Source of the DNA: Thermoplasmatota archaeon
GTDB taxonomy: Archaea > Thermoplasmatota > E2 > UBA202 > JdFR-43
Length of the DNA stretch: 63,839 nucleotides
Assembly: GCA_029258955.1 (NCBI GenBank)
Contig: JAPDJT010000029.1
Coordinates: 1-63,839 of the forward strand
Direction: 5' to 3'
Positions 23,474 to 33,552 of the stretch are shown piece by piece; positions within the stretch are counted from its first letter, which is position 1; every line of letters starts with the position of its first letter. The translations under genes were made by a program, and so were the position numbers. The notes under the pieces are model-generated. The model had not been told where the DNA came from. It searched no databases and saw only the letters and a program-made list of their open reading frames with translations.

Positions 23474-23909
23474 TTTATTGTTATGGGCCAGGAGGAGTTT
23501 TGAGTCTTTATTTTAAATTTTAGAAACTGTGGTAGATATAGGAGAAACAGTGGGCTTATTCTTTGACAATAGCTATTATGTCTCTATTATATTTATATAG
23601 AGAGAGGTATTGGGGATAGAATCTTTCATATTCATACAGATTAAAAAATGAAAAAAGATAAGATCCTGTTAGAATCGAAAAATTCCTTAAAGAGATGAAA
23701 GAGATGTATGGGTTTATTTTTGGGGTTATTTTATTCGCAATCTATGCTTTAGCAGGGTGTATCCTCCATGATAGTTCAAGAAATTCATGAAGCGCAGAAA
23801 TCCTTAAAGGAGCTGTTTAAAGTTTTATTAGCTTATGTTGTAAGATTTCTAAAACTGCAACATATTATTTAATTAGCTTCCTCAATACCCTCTGCCTAAT
23901 CCATTGGTC
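23474..23909 (+). pseudogene. Gene-free stretch with probable decayed coding sequence
   Basis: No intact ORF. Short plus-strand pieces look protein-like but are broken by stops and frame changes: VVDIGETVGLFFDNSYYVS, then DPVRIEKFLKEMKEMYGFIF continuing to FAIYALAGCIL (from ~23670), then MIVQEIHEAQKSLKELFKVL (from ~23768). This suggests an old gene with several frameshifts, possibly a membrane protein. The family is not recognised. Confidence 0.3.
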
Positions 23910-24944
23910 TTACTCATTTATATAAATTACCTTTAAGGTATCTTCTGCTTCATTTCCATATATATCATATGCTATGCATTTTATTTCTCTCCATCCAAAG
24001 CCAGGTTCCATGCATTTCCATTCATAAGGCATTTCATAGTCAACAAAGCATGATTTATTGTTAAAATAAAATTCAACTTTAGTTACATTTTCGTTTCCTT
24101 CTGCCTTAACAGTGATATCGCCAATTACAATTGTATTTTTTATTTCCATTATTTCTCTATCAAAAATATATAGGTAGTTTCTTTTTGGTCTTATTATTTT
24201 TATTTTTGGTGGATTTATTTTCTTTAAATGATAGTTAGTTAGCTCCATCTCGATATTAAATTTTGTTTCCTTGATTTTAATATTTTGCAGGATTAGTTTT
24301 GCCATGTTTTTTACTTCTTCAACATACCATAACTCTGCATTTTTGCTTATAATATGATATGCTTCATACTCTCCAGCTTTTATTTCTATTTTTTCTAAGC
24401 CGACACATTCAAATTCAGTTGTTGCAGAATTAGAATAATTTATTTTTTCAGGAGGAGAAACAAGGCCTTCTACATAAATTTCTCCTTCCATAGAAATATT
24501 TGTTTTTGAAACCCATTTCTTTCTTATTTCTAAAGGAAAATCTATCGTTTTATATGGTGGATTGAAGGAAATATTTAACACAAAGTAATAACTCTTTTTT
24601 CTTTCCATAATCGTCATAGAACCTTGTGTGATAACTGAGCCATTTACTATAGAAAAATCTGTTTTATTGAAGAAAAAAGTAGCTTTCAGAGACCCACTGA
24701 CTCTGACTAAAATATCTATAAAACGATGTATTATGAACTGCCCATTTACATTTCCACTAATATTTACTTGATAAGTTTGCTCATTTTCCCCTATAACCTC
24801 CATTAATAAATCTCTTATTTCAAAAAATCCTTTAGAGTTATTTTTTTCCATGCCTATTTCTACATCGTAATTCCAATTCTCTCCAACAAACCAGATTGGA
24901 GTATTTAGCATGAAAAATGAAATGGCAATAGACAACCATTTCAT
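23910..24944 (-). CDS. Secreted protein with C-terminal Ig-like domain, unknown function
   Basis: About 344 residues. The N-terminus (MKWLSIAISFFMLNTPIWF) is a signal peptide or anchor. The ATG at 24944 is ~26 nt from a TATA-like ataaatataag; an ATG two codons earlier (24950) is also possible. The central region has a pattern like GLEKIEIKAGEYEAYHI, seen in secreted lipid- or heme-binding-like beta proteins. The last ~95 residues form an Ig-like module (KIKIIRPKRNYLYIFDREI... VKAEGNENVTKVEFYFNN), similar to those ending the giant protein. Several NXS/T sequons occur. Extracellular location is well supported; function is not. Confidence 0.6.
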   Translation of the reverse strand: MKWLSIAISFFMLNTPIWFVGENWNYDVEIGMEKNNSKGFFEIRDLLMEVIGENEQTYQVNISGNVNGQFIIHRFIDILVRVSGSLKATFFFNKTDFSIVNGSVITQGSMTIMERKKSYYFVLNISFNPPYKTIDFPLEIRKKWVSKTNISMEGEIYVEGLVSPPEKINYSNSATTEFECVGLEKIEIKAGEYEAYHIISKNAELWYVEEVKNMAKLILQNIKIKETKFNIEMELTNYHLKKINPPKIKIIRPKRNYLYIFDREIMEIKNTIVIGDITVKAEGNENVTKVEFYFNNKSCFVDYEMPYEWKCMEPGFGWREIKCIAYDIYGNEAEDTLKVIYINE

Positions 24945-25045
24945 AATCATTTAAAAATTCTTATATTTATATTTCTTCTCATGATTTTTGACAGTTGCTA
25001 ACATATCTTACAAAACTTTTTATAATAATATTTAATTACAGGAAC

Positions 25046-25285
25046 ATGGCAGAGGAAAAAGAAGAAAAAGGAAAATATACGACAGTTTCTATACCAACTC
25101 CTTTAGCAGAGAAAATAAAGAAGAGGATAGAAGGAACTGGATTTAATTCAATATCCAGCTATGTTACTTATGTGTTGAGAGAGCTTTTAGCAAGCATGGA
25201 AGAGGAAGAGAAAGAAGAAGTGTTTAGCAAAGAAGACGAGGAAAAAATAAAGGAAAGATTGAGGGCATTGGGTTATTTAGATTAA
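25046..25285 (+). CDS. Ribbon-helix-helix-like DNA-binding protein
   Basis: 79 residues (MAEEKEEKGKYTTVSIPTPL...). The segment YTTVSIPTPLAEKIKKRIEG is the beta strand and first helix of a MetJ/CopG-type fold, and SISSYVTYVLRELL the second helix. The tail is acidic (EEEEKEEVFSKEDEEK). The start at 25046 is ~24 nt from the TATA box tttataataa; the frame is open to 24995. It is the first gene of the PAPS operon, 1 nt before sat, so autoregulation of that operon is likely but inferred. Confidence 0.75.
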   Translation: MAEEKEEKGKYTTVSIPTPLAEKIKKRIEGTGFNSISSYVTYVLRELLASMEEEEKEEVFSKEDEEKIKERLRALGYLD

Positions 25286-25286
25286 A

Positions 25287-26402
25287 ATGCCAGCTCCACA
25301 CGGCGGAAAACTCATATATAGAGTAAATAGAAACAAAGACATTGATGACATGGATAGCATAGAAATAAGCAAAGAGTTAGCCCATGATATAGAAAACATT
25401 GCTTTCGGAGTTTTTTCACCATTAGAAGGATTTTTATGCAGAGAAGACTTTGAGCACGTTTTGCACCATATGCGCCTCCAAAATGATTTACCATGGACAA
25501 TTCCAATTGTCTTCGATTTAGAAGGAAATGAATTCAAAGAAGGAGATGAAGTATTGCTTAAAGCAGAAAATGGAATGCTTGCAACATTTGCTATAGAAGA
25601 AATCTATGATTATAATAAGAAAGAATATGCTGAAAAAGTATTTAAAACAACAGATATACAGCATCCAGGAGTTAAAAAAGTAATGGATATGAAAAATAAA
25701 CTTGCGGGAGGAAAAATAGAATTAGTTAAAGAAGGAAGAGAAAACTTTGAGAAATACTACTTAAAGCCCTATGAGACAAGAATTTTATTTAAAGAAAAAG
25801 GATGGAGAGAAATTGTTGCATTTCAAACAAGAAATGTTCCTCATCTTGGACACGAATATGTTCAGAAGACAGCATTGACTTTTGTAGATGGAATTTTCAT
25901 AAATCCAATTATAGGTAAAAAGAAAAAAGGAGATTTTAAGGATGAGGTCATATTAAAAGCATATGATGCTTTAATTCAACATTACTATTTGAAGGATAGA
26001 GCCGTCTTAGCAATTTTAAGAACAGAAATGAGATATGCTGGGCCAAGAGAGGCAATATTTCATGCAATTGTAAGAAAGAATTTTGGATGCACTCATTTCA
26101 TTGTCGGCAGAGACCATGCAGGAGTAGGCAATTATTATGGACCATATGAAGCTCAAGAAATATTTAGAGAATTTCCAGATTTAGGTATTACACCAATTTT
26201 CTTCAAATCATTTTTCTATTGTAAGAAATGTGGGGGTGTAGTAAATGAAAAAATATGTCCTCATGATAAGGAACATCACATTTATTACAGTGGGACGGCA
26301 ATAAGAAAGATGATCCAGAATGGAGAGATACCGCCAGAAACAATGATGAGGAAAGAAGTGGCGGAGATTGTCATGAGCTATGAAAACCCTTTTGTTGAGT
26401 AA
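25287..26402 (+). CDS. sat: Sulfate adenylyltransferase (ATP sulfurylase)
   Basis: 371 residues. ATP + sulfate gives adenosine 5'-phosphosulfate (APS) + PPi. Active-site motifs are QTRNVPHLGHEY and GRDHAGVGNYYG. A C-terminal zinc-type site, CKKCGGVVNEKICPHDKEHH, is common in thermophile enzymes. The ATG is 1 nt behind the RHH stop. No dissimilatory (apr, dsr) genes are in the window, and the downstream APS kinase points to PAPS production instead of sulfate respiration. Confidence 0.93.
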   Translation: MPAPHGGKLIYRVNRNKDIDDMDSIEISKELAHDIENIAFGVFSPLEGFLCREDFEHVLHHMRLQNDLPWTIPIVFDLEGNEFKEGDEVLLKAENGMLATFAIEEIYDYNKKEYAEKVFKTTDIQHPGVKKVMDMKNKLAGGKIELVKEGRENFEKYYLKPYETRILFKEKGWREIVAFQTRNVPHLGHEYVQKTALTFVDGIFINPIIGKKKKGDFKDEVILKAYDALIQHYYLKDRAVLAILRTEMRYAGPREAIFHAIVRKNFGCTHFIVGRDHAGVGNYYGPYEAQEIFREFPDLGITPIFFKSFFYCKKCGGVVNEKICPHDKEHHIYYSGTAIRKMIQNGEIPPETMMRKEVAEIVMSYENPFVE

Positions 26403-26403
26403 A

Positions 26404-27336
26404 ATGTTAATCTTGCATCACTGGGACACAGATGGAATTTGTTCTGCATCATTACTTTATAAAGATGGAATAGATTTAATGACTCCAACAATTGGAAATT
26501 ATTTTTTGACAGATGATGAAATTGAGCAAATAGAAAAGAAAGGATATGAGGAAATATACATTGTTGACCTAGCATTGCATGAAAATAGCTTAAAAAGATT
26601 AACAGAAATTGCAAAAATTAAAGTTTTTGATCACCATTTAACAAAAAAATTAAGTGGAGTAGAATACATAAATCCAATAATAGAAGGAAAAAGTGAGGAA
26701 GATTTTCCATCTGCTTCCTGGGTTGTTGGAAACTATTTAAGCCAAAAAAACCTTCTTGCATTTCTTGGAGTTGTTGGTGATTGGGAAGAGAGAATAAAGA
26801 ATACGAAATTTTATAGCAAACTTGAAAAATTTATGGAAGAAAACGGATTGAGCTTTGAGGAAATGCATGATATGGTAAAGTTAATTGATGCTAATTATAA
26901 AGTAGGGGATAAAAAAGAAGTAGAGAACGCCCCCAAACTTCTTGCAAATGCAGAAAATAAAAAAGAATTTATTATAAGCAATAAAAAATGGAATGAAAAT
27001 AAGAAGAAAATTGAAGAAGAGATAAAGAAAGCTTTGGAAGCAGAAGAAGAAATAGTAAATGGAATTTTAATAAAAAGAATCAAAAGTAAATGCAATATAA
27101 TATCGACGGTAGCAAGAGAGTTATGGAAGAAAAATGATTATGTTATTGTCATAAATGATAAATTTTTTGAAAAAGATAGCCAGGTATATGTGAGAGGTAA
27201 AGATGTTTATCATTTAATAGATTTAGCTAAAAGTAAAGGTTATGTTGCTGGTGGAAAGAAAAATGTTGTTGGTGCAATTGTGCCAAAGGAAGAATGTGAA
27301 GAATTTGTTGAAATAATATTGGAGAAGATAAAATGA
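26404..27336 (+). CDS. DHH-family phosphoesterase
   Basis: About 310 residues. DHH motifs are HHWDTDGICSA near the start, VDLAL, FDHH and a C-terminal DHHA1-like region (AGGKKNVVGAIVP). The family hydrolyses short nucleotides or 3'-phosphoadenosine 5'-phosphate (pAp). The start at 26404 is 1 nt after the sat stop; an alternative ATG at 26380 lies inside sat. In this operon a pAp- or PPi-recycling role would help PAPS use; that is inference. Confidence 0.85.
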   Translation: MLILHHWDTDGICSASLLYKDGIDLMTPTIGNYFLTDDEIEQIEKKGYEEIYIVDLALHENSLKRLTEIAKIKVFDHHLTKKLSGVEYINPIIEGKSEEDFPSASWVVGNYLSQKNLLAFLGVVGDWEERIKNTKFYSKLEKFMEENGLSFEEMHDMVKLIDANYKVGDKKEVENAPKLLANAENKKEFIISNKKWNENKKKIEEEIKKALEAEEEIVNGILIKRIKSKCNIISTVARELWKKNDYVIVINDKFFEKDSQVYVRGKDVYHLIDLAKSKGYVAGGKKNVVGAIVPKEECEEFVEIILEKIK

Positions 27337-28694
27337 GAGCATTAGTTATCGGATGGGATTGTGCAGTGCCAGATTTGCTTTTCAATAGATTTTTGGATGA
27401 TTTGCCAAATTTTAAGAGACTGCTAAAAAACTCTACATATGCTCCAATGGAAAGTTGTGATCCCCCTATAACAATTCCAGCATGGATGGTAATGGCAACG
27501 AGTGTAAATCCAGGAAGACATGGAATATATGGTTTTAGGCATAGAAAAGGAAATAGTTACAATGATATATGGATTGCAGATTCAACAAAATTCAAAAAAT
27601 ATCCGAAAGTTTGGGATATCTTAGCCAAATATGGGAAGAAAAGTTGCATTATTGGTTTACCACCATCATATCCTCCTTTGCCTTTGAAAGGCTGTATGAT
27701 ATCTTGTTTTATAACACCAGATGCAGAAAAACAATATACTTATCCTCCAGAGCTAAAAAAGGAAATTGAAAGATTGGTTGGAGAGTATATTTTTGATGTT
27801 GAATTCAGAACAGATGAAAAAGATGCATTGGTAAAAAATTTATGGGAAATGACAGAGAGAAGGCATGAAGTCATTAAATATCTAATGGAAAATAAAGAAT
27901 GGGATTTATTCTGGTTTGTTGAAATAGGATTAGATAGAGTTCAGCATGCGTTTTGGAGATATTTTGATAAAGAACATCATCTATATGAGCCAAACTCACC
28001 ATATAAAAATGTTATAAGAGATTATTATAAACTCTTAGATAAGAATCTGGGAGAGCTACTCAAGATAGTTGATGAAGACACAAAAATTTTTATTGTATCT
28101 GATCATGGAGCGAAAAGAATGAAGGGAGCATTTTGTATAAATGAATGGCTTATAAAAAAGAGGTGGCTCGTTTTGAAAGAAGAACCAAAAAATATTATCA
28201 GCTTGGACAAAGCAAATATTGATTGGAGTAAAACAAAGGCTTGGGGATGGGGCGGATACTATGCGAGGGTGTTTTTGAATGTTAAAGGAAGAGAGGAAAA
28301 TGGGATTATAAGCAGAGAAGAATTTGAGAAGGTGCGAAAGGAATTAATGGAAGAGTTGATGAATGCAAAGGATGATAGAGGAAATAAAATGGCTAATAAA
28401 GTTTTTACCCCCGAAGAAATTTACCCAGAGTGCAGAGGAAACCCACCAGATATTATGGTTTATTTTGATGATTTATACTGGCGTTCTGCAGGTACAATTG
28501 GGCATGGAAAAGTGCATCTAGAAAAAAATGATACAGGACCAGATGATGCTGTTCACGATAAATTTGGAGTTTTTGTAATGTATCCAGGAAATGGAAAATT
28601 AGATGGTGTAAGCATTTATGATTTTGCTCCTACATTGCTTAGTCAATTGGGAATTAAAGCCCCATTGCATATGGAAGGAAAGGTGATAAAATGA
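27333..28694 (+). CDS. Alkaline phosphatase-superfamily phosphodiesterase
   Basis: 453 residues of the nucleotide pyrophosphatase/phosphodiesterase type. An N-terminal GWDCAVPDL carries a metal-binding Asp. The nucleophile region is PPITIPAWMVMATSVNPGRH with a Thr in the nucleophile position. A later metal site is SDHGA, and a His site is GTIGHGKVH. Similar archaeal enzymes act on nucleotide or phospho-sugar phosphodiesters. It overlaps the DHH gene (ATGA) and APS kinase (4 nt). The substrate is unknown; a sulfonucleotide or sulfated intermediate is a guess from context. Confidence 0.8.
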   Translation: MRALVIGWDCAVPDLLFNRFLDDLPNFKRLLKNSTYAPMESCDPPITIPAWMVMATSVNPGRHGIYGFRHRKGNSYNDIWIADSTKFKKYPKVWDILAKYGKKSCIIGLPPSYPPLPLKGCMISCFITPDAEKQYTYPPELKKEIERLVGEYIFDVEFRTDEKDALVKNLWEMTERRHEVIKYLMENKEWDLFWFVEIGLDRVQHAFWRYFDKEHHLYEPNSPYKNVIRDYYKLLDKNLGELLKIVDEDTKIFIVSDHGAKRMKGAFCINEWLIKKRWLVLKEEPKNIISLDKANIDWSKTKAWGWGGYYARVFLNVKGREENGIISREEFEKVRKELMEELMNAKDDRGNKMANKVFTPEEIYPECRGNPPDIMVYFDDLYWRSAGTIGHGKVHLEKNDTGPDDAVHDKFGVFVMYPGNGKLDGVSIYDFAPTLLSQLGIKAPLHMEGKVIK

Positions 28695-29218
28695 AAGGAG
28701 GAGGATGTGTAGTTTGGTTTACTGGTTTGCCCTGCTCTGGCAAAACAACCATTGCAAAAAAACTAATGGAAATATTGCAAGAAAAAGGCAAGGACGTTGA
28801 ATTACTTGACGGAGACACAGTTAGAGACTATATTAGGAACAAAGATTTTTCAAAAGAAGGAAGAAACAAACATTTGAGATATATTGCTTTAATGGCAAAG
28901 TTGTTGGCGGAGCGTGGTGTAATAGTGCTATGTAGCTTTGTTAGTCCGTATAGAGAGAATAGAGATTTTGCTCGCTCCATTTGCAAGAATTTCATTGAAG
29001 TTTATGTTAAAGCATCATTAGATACATGCATTCAAAGAGATGTTAAGGGAATGTATAAAAAAGCTTTAAATGGAGAAATAAAAGGATTTACAGGCATAGA
29101 TGACCCATATGAAGAACCAGAAAATCCAGAGATCGTTGTTGAAACAGATAAAGAAAGCGTTGAAGAAAGCGTTGAAAAAGTTTTGAGTAAGTTAACAGAG
29201 CTTGGATACGTTAGTTAA
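28691..29218 (+). CDS. cysC: Adenylylsulfate kinase (APS kinase)
   Basis: 175 residues. APS + ATP gives PAPS. The Walker A motif is GLPCSGKTT. Family motifs are LLDGDTVRDYI, SPYRENRDFAR and GIDDPYEEPENPEIVV. It is the last gene of the RHH-sat-DHH-phosphodiesterase-cysC operon. No PAPS reductase or sulfotransferase is visible in this window. Confidence 0.93.
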   Translation: MKGGGCVVWFTGLPCSGKTTIAKKLMEILQEKGKDVELLDGDTVRDYIRNKDFSKEGRNKHLRYIALMAKLLAERGVIVLCSFVSPYRENRDFARSICKNFIEVYVKASLDTCIQRDVKGMYKKALNGEIKGFTGIDDPYEEPENPEIVVETDKESVEESVEKVLSKLTELGYVS

Positions 29219-29242
29219 CCAAATTTGATTCATGAAAATGGA

Positions 29243-29342
29243 GGTTGATGAAAAATAAACGAAATGGGAGTGCTGTCATAGTAAATTTCATTCCATGCAA
29301 AGAAGCTAATGAAACCTTCTCTTTCATTTTTTCAACACCTAT
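29243..29342. repeat. Palindromic repeat, copy 5 (compact inverted pair)
   Basis: The plus half is gttgatgaaaaataaacg, then gtgctgtcatagtaaat, then ccatgcaaag. The minus arm at 29311-29341, reverse-complemented, is gttgaaaaaatgaaagagaa. The whole palindrome is ~100 bp and lies just after the APS kinase gene. Confidence 0.6.
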
Positions 29343-29518
29343 GTAAAGCCCGCCTCTCTTTTTATATGCAATTTCAATTTTTATTCCTTTATGATATACA
29401 CCTATTCGTGGCGAAGCCACATTATGACTACTTCATCCATAGCTAAGAAGCTTCCTCAACCAAACCCACGTGGTTATAACCACAGTCGAAAAAGAGAGAT
29501 ATTCCATGATATTTTGCC

Positions 29519-29600
29519 TATAATGAAAGGAGATGCTGCTATAGCAATTCCCTTACCTTATATTTGTCATCAACAGCACCATTTTTCATTAAACCATCGC
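29519..29600. repeat. Palindromic repeat, copy 6 (inverted pair)
   Basis: The plus half has taatgaaaggagatgctgct then atagcaattccc, nearly the same as the reverse complement of copy 10 at 41041-41100. The minus arm at ~29563-29597, reverse-complemented, contains taatgaaaaatgg then tgctgttgatg. It ends just before the promoter of the methyltransferase gene. An ORF spanning 29391-29636 is explained by this repeat. Confidence 0.55.
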
Positions 29601-29632
29601 AACAACTTATTTATGTTTAAGCAATTAAAGAT

Positions 29633-30238
29633 GTGAAAAAGAAAGATTTAGAAATATTGCTGGAGAGCATAGAAAAGCCAAAAGAAATAAAAGCAGAGCT
29701 TGAACAATATACAACGCCTGCGAGCATAGCAGCAGATATTTTATGGACTGCTTATTATAATGGAGATATTGAAAATAAGATTGTTATTGATTTGGGATGT
29801 GGAACAGGAATTTTTGCTATTGGTTCCGCTTTATTAAAAGCAAAGAAGGTTATAGCTGTAGATATAGATGAAAAGCTTGTTGCTATTGCAAAAAAAGAGG
29901 TGGAGAAATTCGGAATAAATATAGATTTTTATGTTATGGATGTAGAGGAGTTTAATGAAAAAGGAGATGTTGTCATAATGAATCCTCCTTTTGGAGCCCA
30001 ATATGCAAATAGAAAATCAGATAGAAAATTTGTTATGAAAGCAATGGAAATAAGCAAAGCATTTTATTCTTTGCATTTAAAAGAGAGTGTTGATTTTATA
30101 AAAAAGATGGTTGAAAAAAATGAATGGGAAATACTTATGGAAAAAGAGTACAAATTTCCAATAAAGGCATCCCTGCCATTTCATGAAAAGAGAGTTGCAT
30201 ACTATGACGTTGTTATGCTTTATGGAAAAAGAAAATAG
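29633..30238 (+). CDS. METTL5-like RNA N6-adenine methyltransferase
   Basis: 201 residues. A class I SAM-dependent methyltransferase: VIDLGCGTGIFAIGS is the SAM-binding loop, VDIDEKLV the acidic loop, and NPPFGAQ the NPPF motif of N6-adenine methylation. The N-terminal LEQYTTPASIAADILW is the signature of the archaeal/eukaryal METTL5 (COG2263) group, which methylates small-subunit rRNA. The start is a GTG ~23 nt from a TATA-like ttatttat. It stands alone as a gene. Confidence 0.87.
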   Translation: MKKKDLEILLESIEKPKEIKAELEQYTTPASIAADILWTAYYNGDIENKIVIDLGCGTGIFAIGSALLKAKKVIAVDIDEKLVAIAKKEVEKFGINIDFYVMDVEEFNEKGDVVIMNPPFGAQYANRKSDRKFVMKAMEISKAFYSLHLKESVDFIKKMVEKNEWEILMEKEYKFPIKASLPFHEKRVAYYDVVMLYGKRK

Positions 30239-30291
30239 CATAGTTTTTAGATTGCAAAATTAAAATGATAATGAATTGTTTAGCAGTGAAG

Positions 30292-31001
30292 TTATATTGC
30301 TTCAATTATAATGAATGCTACTAATGTTGTTATAGCTATAGAAATTAAATTTACGTCATTGTTTGTTAAAATGCTATCTTCCCCTCTTATATTTCCTTTA
30401 TATCTTCCTTGAAAAGTAGCTCCGAGTAATGAATCAATATGACAGCCAAACAAGCCAAGAAGAATGCATAGAATAGATTCGTATATGGTTAAATTTAAAA
30501 GGAAAAAGCCAAGAAAAGAAATTATAAATGCTCCAAGAAGAGCAACAGACTCGCCTAACAAAGAAATTGCTCCATTTGTGCCTGGTTCAACCTTTTTTAA
30601 ATTTATTATGAGATATGCATTATCAGAAAGAACCCCAAGCTCAGAAGCAAAAGTATCTGCTAAAGCAACCGCTATTGATGCCACAAAAAGAGCAGAAAAA
30701 TCATATTTTATTGATAATGCTGCCAGAAAAGCAGGAATTAGACCATTTGCAATCACATTCCCGGCTTTTCTTGAAGCCCTTTCCCTTAACCTTTTCCTTT
30801 TCATATTTTCCTTATATTTTGTTGCTATTACTCCTAAAATTAAAAAGATAAGAAGCAATAAAAACCATCTTATTCCTTGGCTAAACAAAATGATGCCTCC
30901 TATTATCACTGCAGATATCGTTCCTCCATGGTCTAATATTCTAAATTTTATTGCTAGAATGGCAAATGCTATGCAGATTACAGCTTTTATTACTAAGTCT
31001 A

Positions 31002-31005
<4 letters not shown>
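30292..31005 (-). CDS. DUF92/VTE6-family integral membrane protein (possible prenyl-phosphate kinase)
   Basis: 237 residues with about six TM helices. Family motifs are [31 protein letters not shown] and [17 protein letters not shown]. Plant VTE6 phosphorylates phytyl phosphate to the diphosphate, and archaeal members are thought to do related isoprenoid chemistry. It overlaps the rtcB stop by 4 nt and so belongs to the archease-rtcB operon. A VTE5/dolichol-kinase-like gene lies at 50161-50676. Function in this organism is inferred. Confidence 0.82.
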
Positions 31006-32474
<1,469 letters not shown>

Positions 32475-32882
32475 CTATATATCAAATAATACTTTAATGG
32501 TAACTCCTTTTTTATTTCTTTTTATCTCAAGCATATGATATGTTACTGCCTTAATTTGCATTCCATAGCCGTGTTTTTGTCTGTCATATTTTTCTCCATA
32601 TGCATAGCCAACAAGCTTATCATTTATTTTTACCTTAAAATCTCCAAAAACTAAATTTTCAACATCATGAATGTAAAGCAATTCAGAAAGCCAGTCAACA
32701 AGCAGAAGCTCATCATCTCCTTCATATGGAATTTCAACTTTTCTTTCTATCTTGCTCTCAATTTTCCCATTATTTGTTATGATTGCAAACATTCCTTTGG
32801 CAGCGTTTTCAAAAGCTTTTTCCAATGTCTCTCCATATGCTTCTATGCCAACATCTGCAGTATGCTCAATAATTTTAAACAT
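32475..32882 (-). CDS. Archease, RtcB cofactor
   Basis: 135 residues. Archease speeds RtcB guanylylation and multiple turnover. Motifs are IIEHTADVGIEAYG (N-terminal acidic metal site), LLVDWLSELLY, and the C-terminal AVTYHMLEI with final VLFDI. The frame is open to 32939, but the ATG at 32882 gives the family start and is ~26 nt from a TATA-like ttttataac. It abuts rtcB. Confidence 0.93.
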   Translation of the reverse strand: MFKIIEHTADVGIEAYGETLEKAFENAAKGMFAIITNNGKIESKIERKVEIPYEGDDELLLVDWLSELLYIHDVENLVFGDFKVKINDKLVGYAYGEKYDRQKHGYGMQIKAVTYHMLEIKRNKKGVTIKVLFDI

Positions 32883-32955
32883 GTTTAAAGAAAAGCGAAT
32901 GTTATAAAAAAGTATGGGAAGGAAGAAAGGAAAATACAATTTCCTTAACCATCAA

Positions 32956-33034
32956 AAGCAAATGAAAAGGAATATTGTTGAGTAATTCTTTCTATGCGAT
33001 GATAGCAATAGTAACATTCTTTTTCATTCCTCGA
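32956..33034. repeat. Palindromic repeat, copy 7 (inverted pair)
   Basis: The plus half is gcaaatgaaaaggaatattg then ttgagtaattctttc and tatgcgatga. The minus half at ~33003-33032, reverse-complemented, is ggaatgaaaaagaatgttac then tattgctatc. It lies between the divergent archease and queD promoters. Confidence 0.45.
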
Positions 33035-33081
33035 TTCCTCTTATATATAACTTTTTTATATTATATGCCAATAAGATATGC

Positions 33082-33552
33082 ATGGAAATAAGGATTGATG
33101 GGTGGAGAAGCAAGCTAACATTTGATGCTTCGCATTTTCTTCCAGATTATTCAAAATGCTCTAGGCTTCATGGGCATACATATGCTGTCCATGTTATTCT
33201 GAAAGGCGAGATAAAAGAAGGAATAATTATTGATTTTAGGGTTGTTAAAAAAGCTTTAAAAGAAATAATAGAAGAGTTAGACCACAAAGTAATTATACCA
33301 ATGAATGGAAAGCTTGAAATTAAAAAAGGAGAAGAAGTAGAAGTAAAATATGCTGGTAAGAGATATGTATTTCCAAAAGAAGATTGCATTTTCCTGCCCA
33401 TTTATTCATCTTCCGCAGAAAATTTAGCTAACTATATCCTAAAAAAATTTTTAGAGAAAATTGATTTAGAAAATATATCTGCTATTAGGCTTGGAATAGA
33501 TGAAGGCTACGGCCAAGGAGCGTGGGCGGAATGGAAAAAGCAGTCTGCTTGA
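33082..33552 (+). CDS. queD: 6-carboxytetrahydropterin synthase QueD-like (archaeosine/preQ0 pathway)
   Basis: 156 residues of the 6-pyruvoyl-tetrahydropterin synthase family. Zinc ligands and the catalytic Cys are in FDASHFL and KCSRLHGHTY; the C-terminal E is in IRLGIDEGYGQGAWAE. Residues ~70-100 look like an insertion in the family fold. It makes 6-carboxy-tetrahydropterin for preQ0, the archaeosine precursor. The start is ~24 nt from a TATA-like ttttatatta. The 3' end overlaps queC by 22 nt. Confidence 0.88.
   Translation: MEIRIDGWRSKLTFDASHFLPDYSKCSRLHGHTYAVHVILKGEIKEGIIIDFRVVKKALKEIIEELDHKVIIPMNGKLEIKKGEEVEVKYAGKRYVFPKEDCIFLPIYSSSAENLANYILKKFLEKIDLENISAIRLGIDEGYGQGAWAEWKKQSA

Noticed and set aside
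29243-29342. C/D-box guide RNA at repeat copy 5 (TGATGA present)
   Set aside because: No D box (CTGA) at a suitable distance, and the C-like motif is not conserved in the other copies.
29391-29636. 81-residue ORF before the METTL5-like gene
   Set aside because: Most of it is repeat copy 6; the composition is not protein-like, and the stop overlaps the GTG of the real gene.
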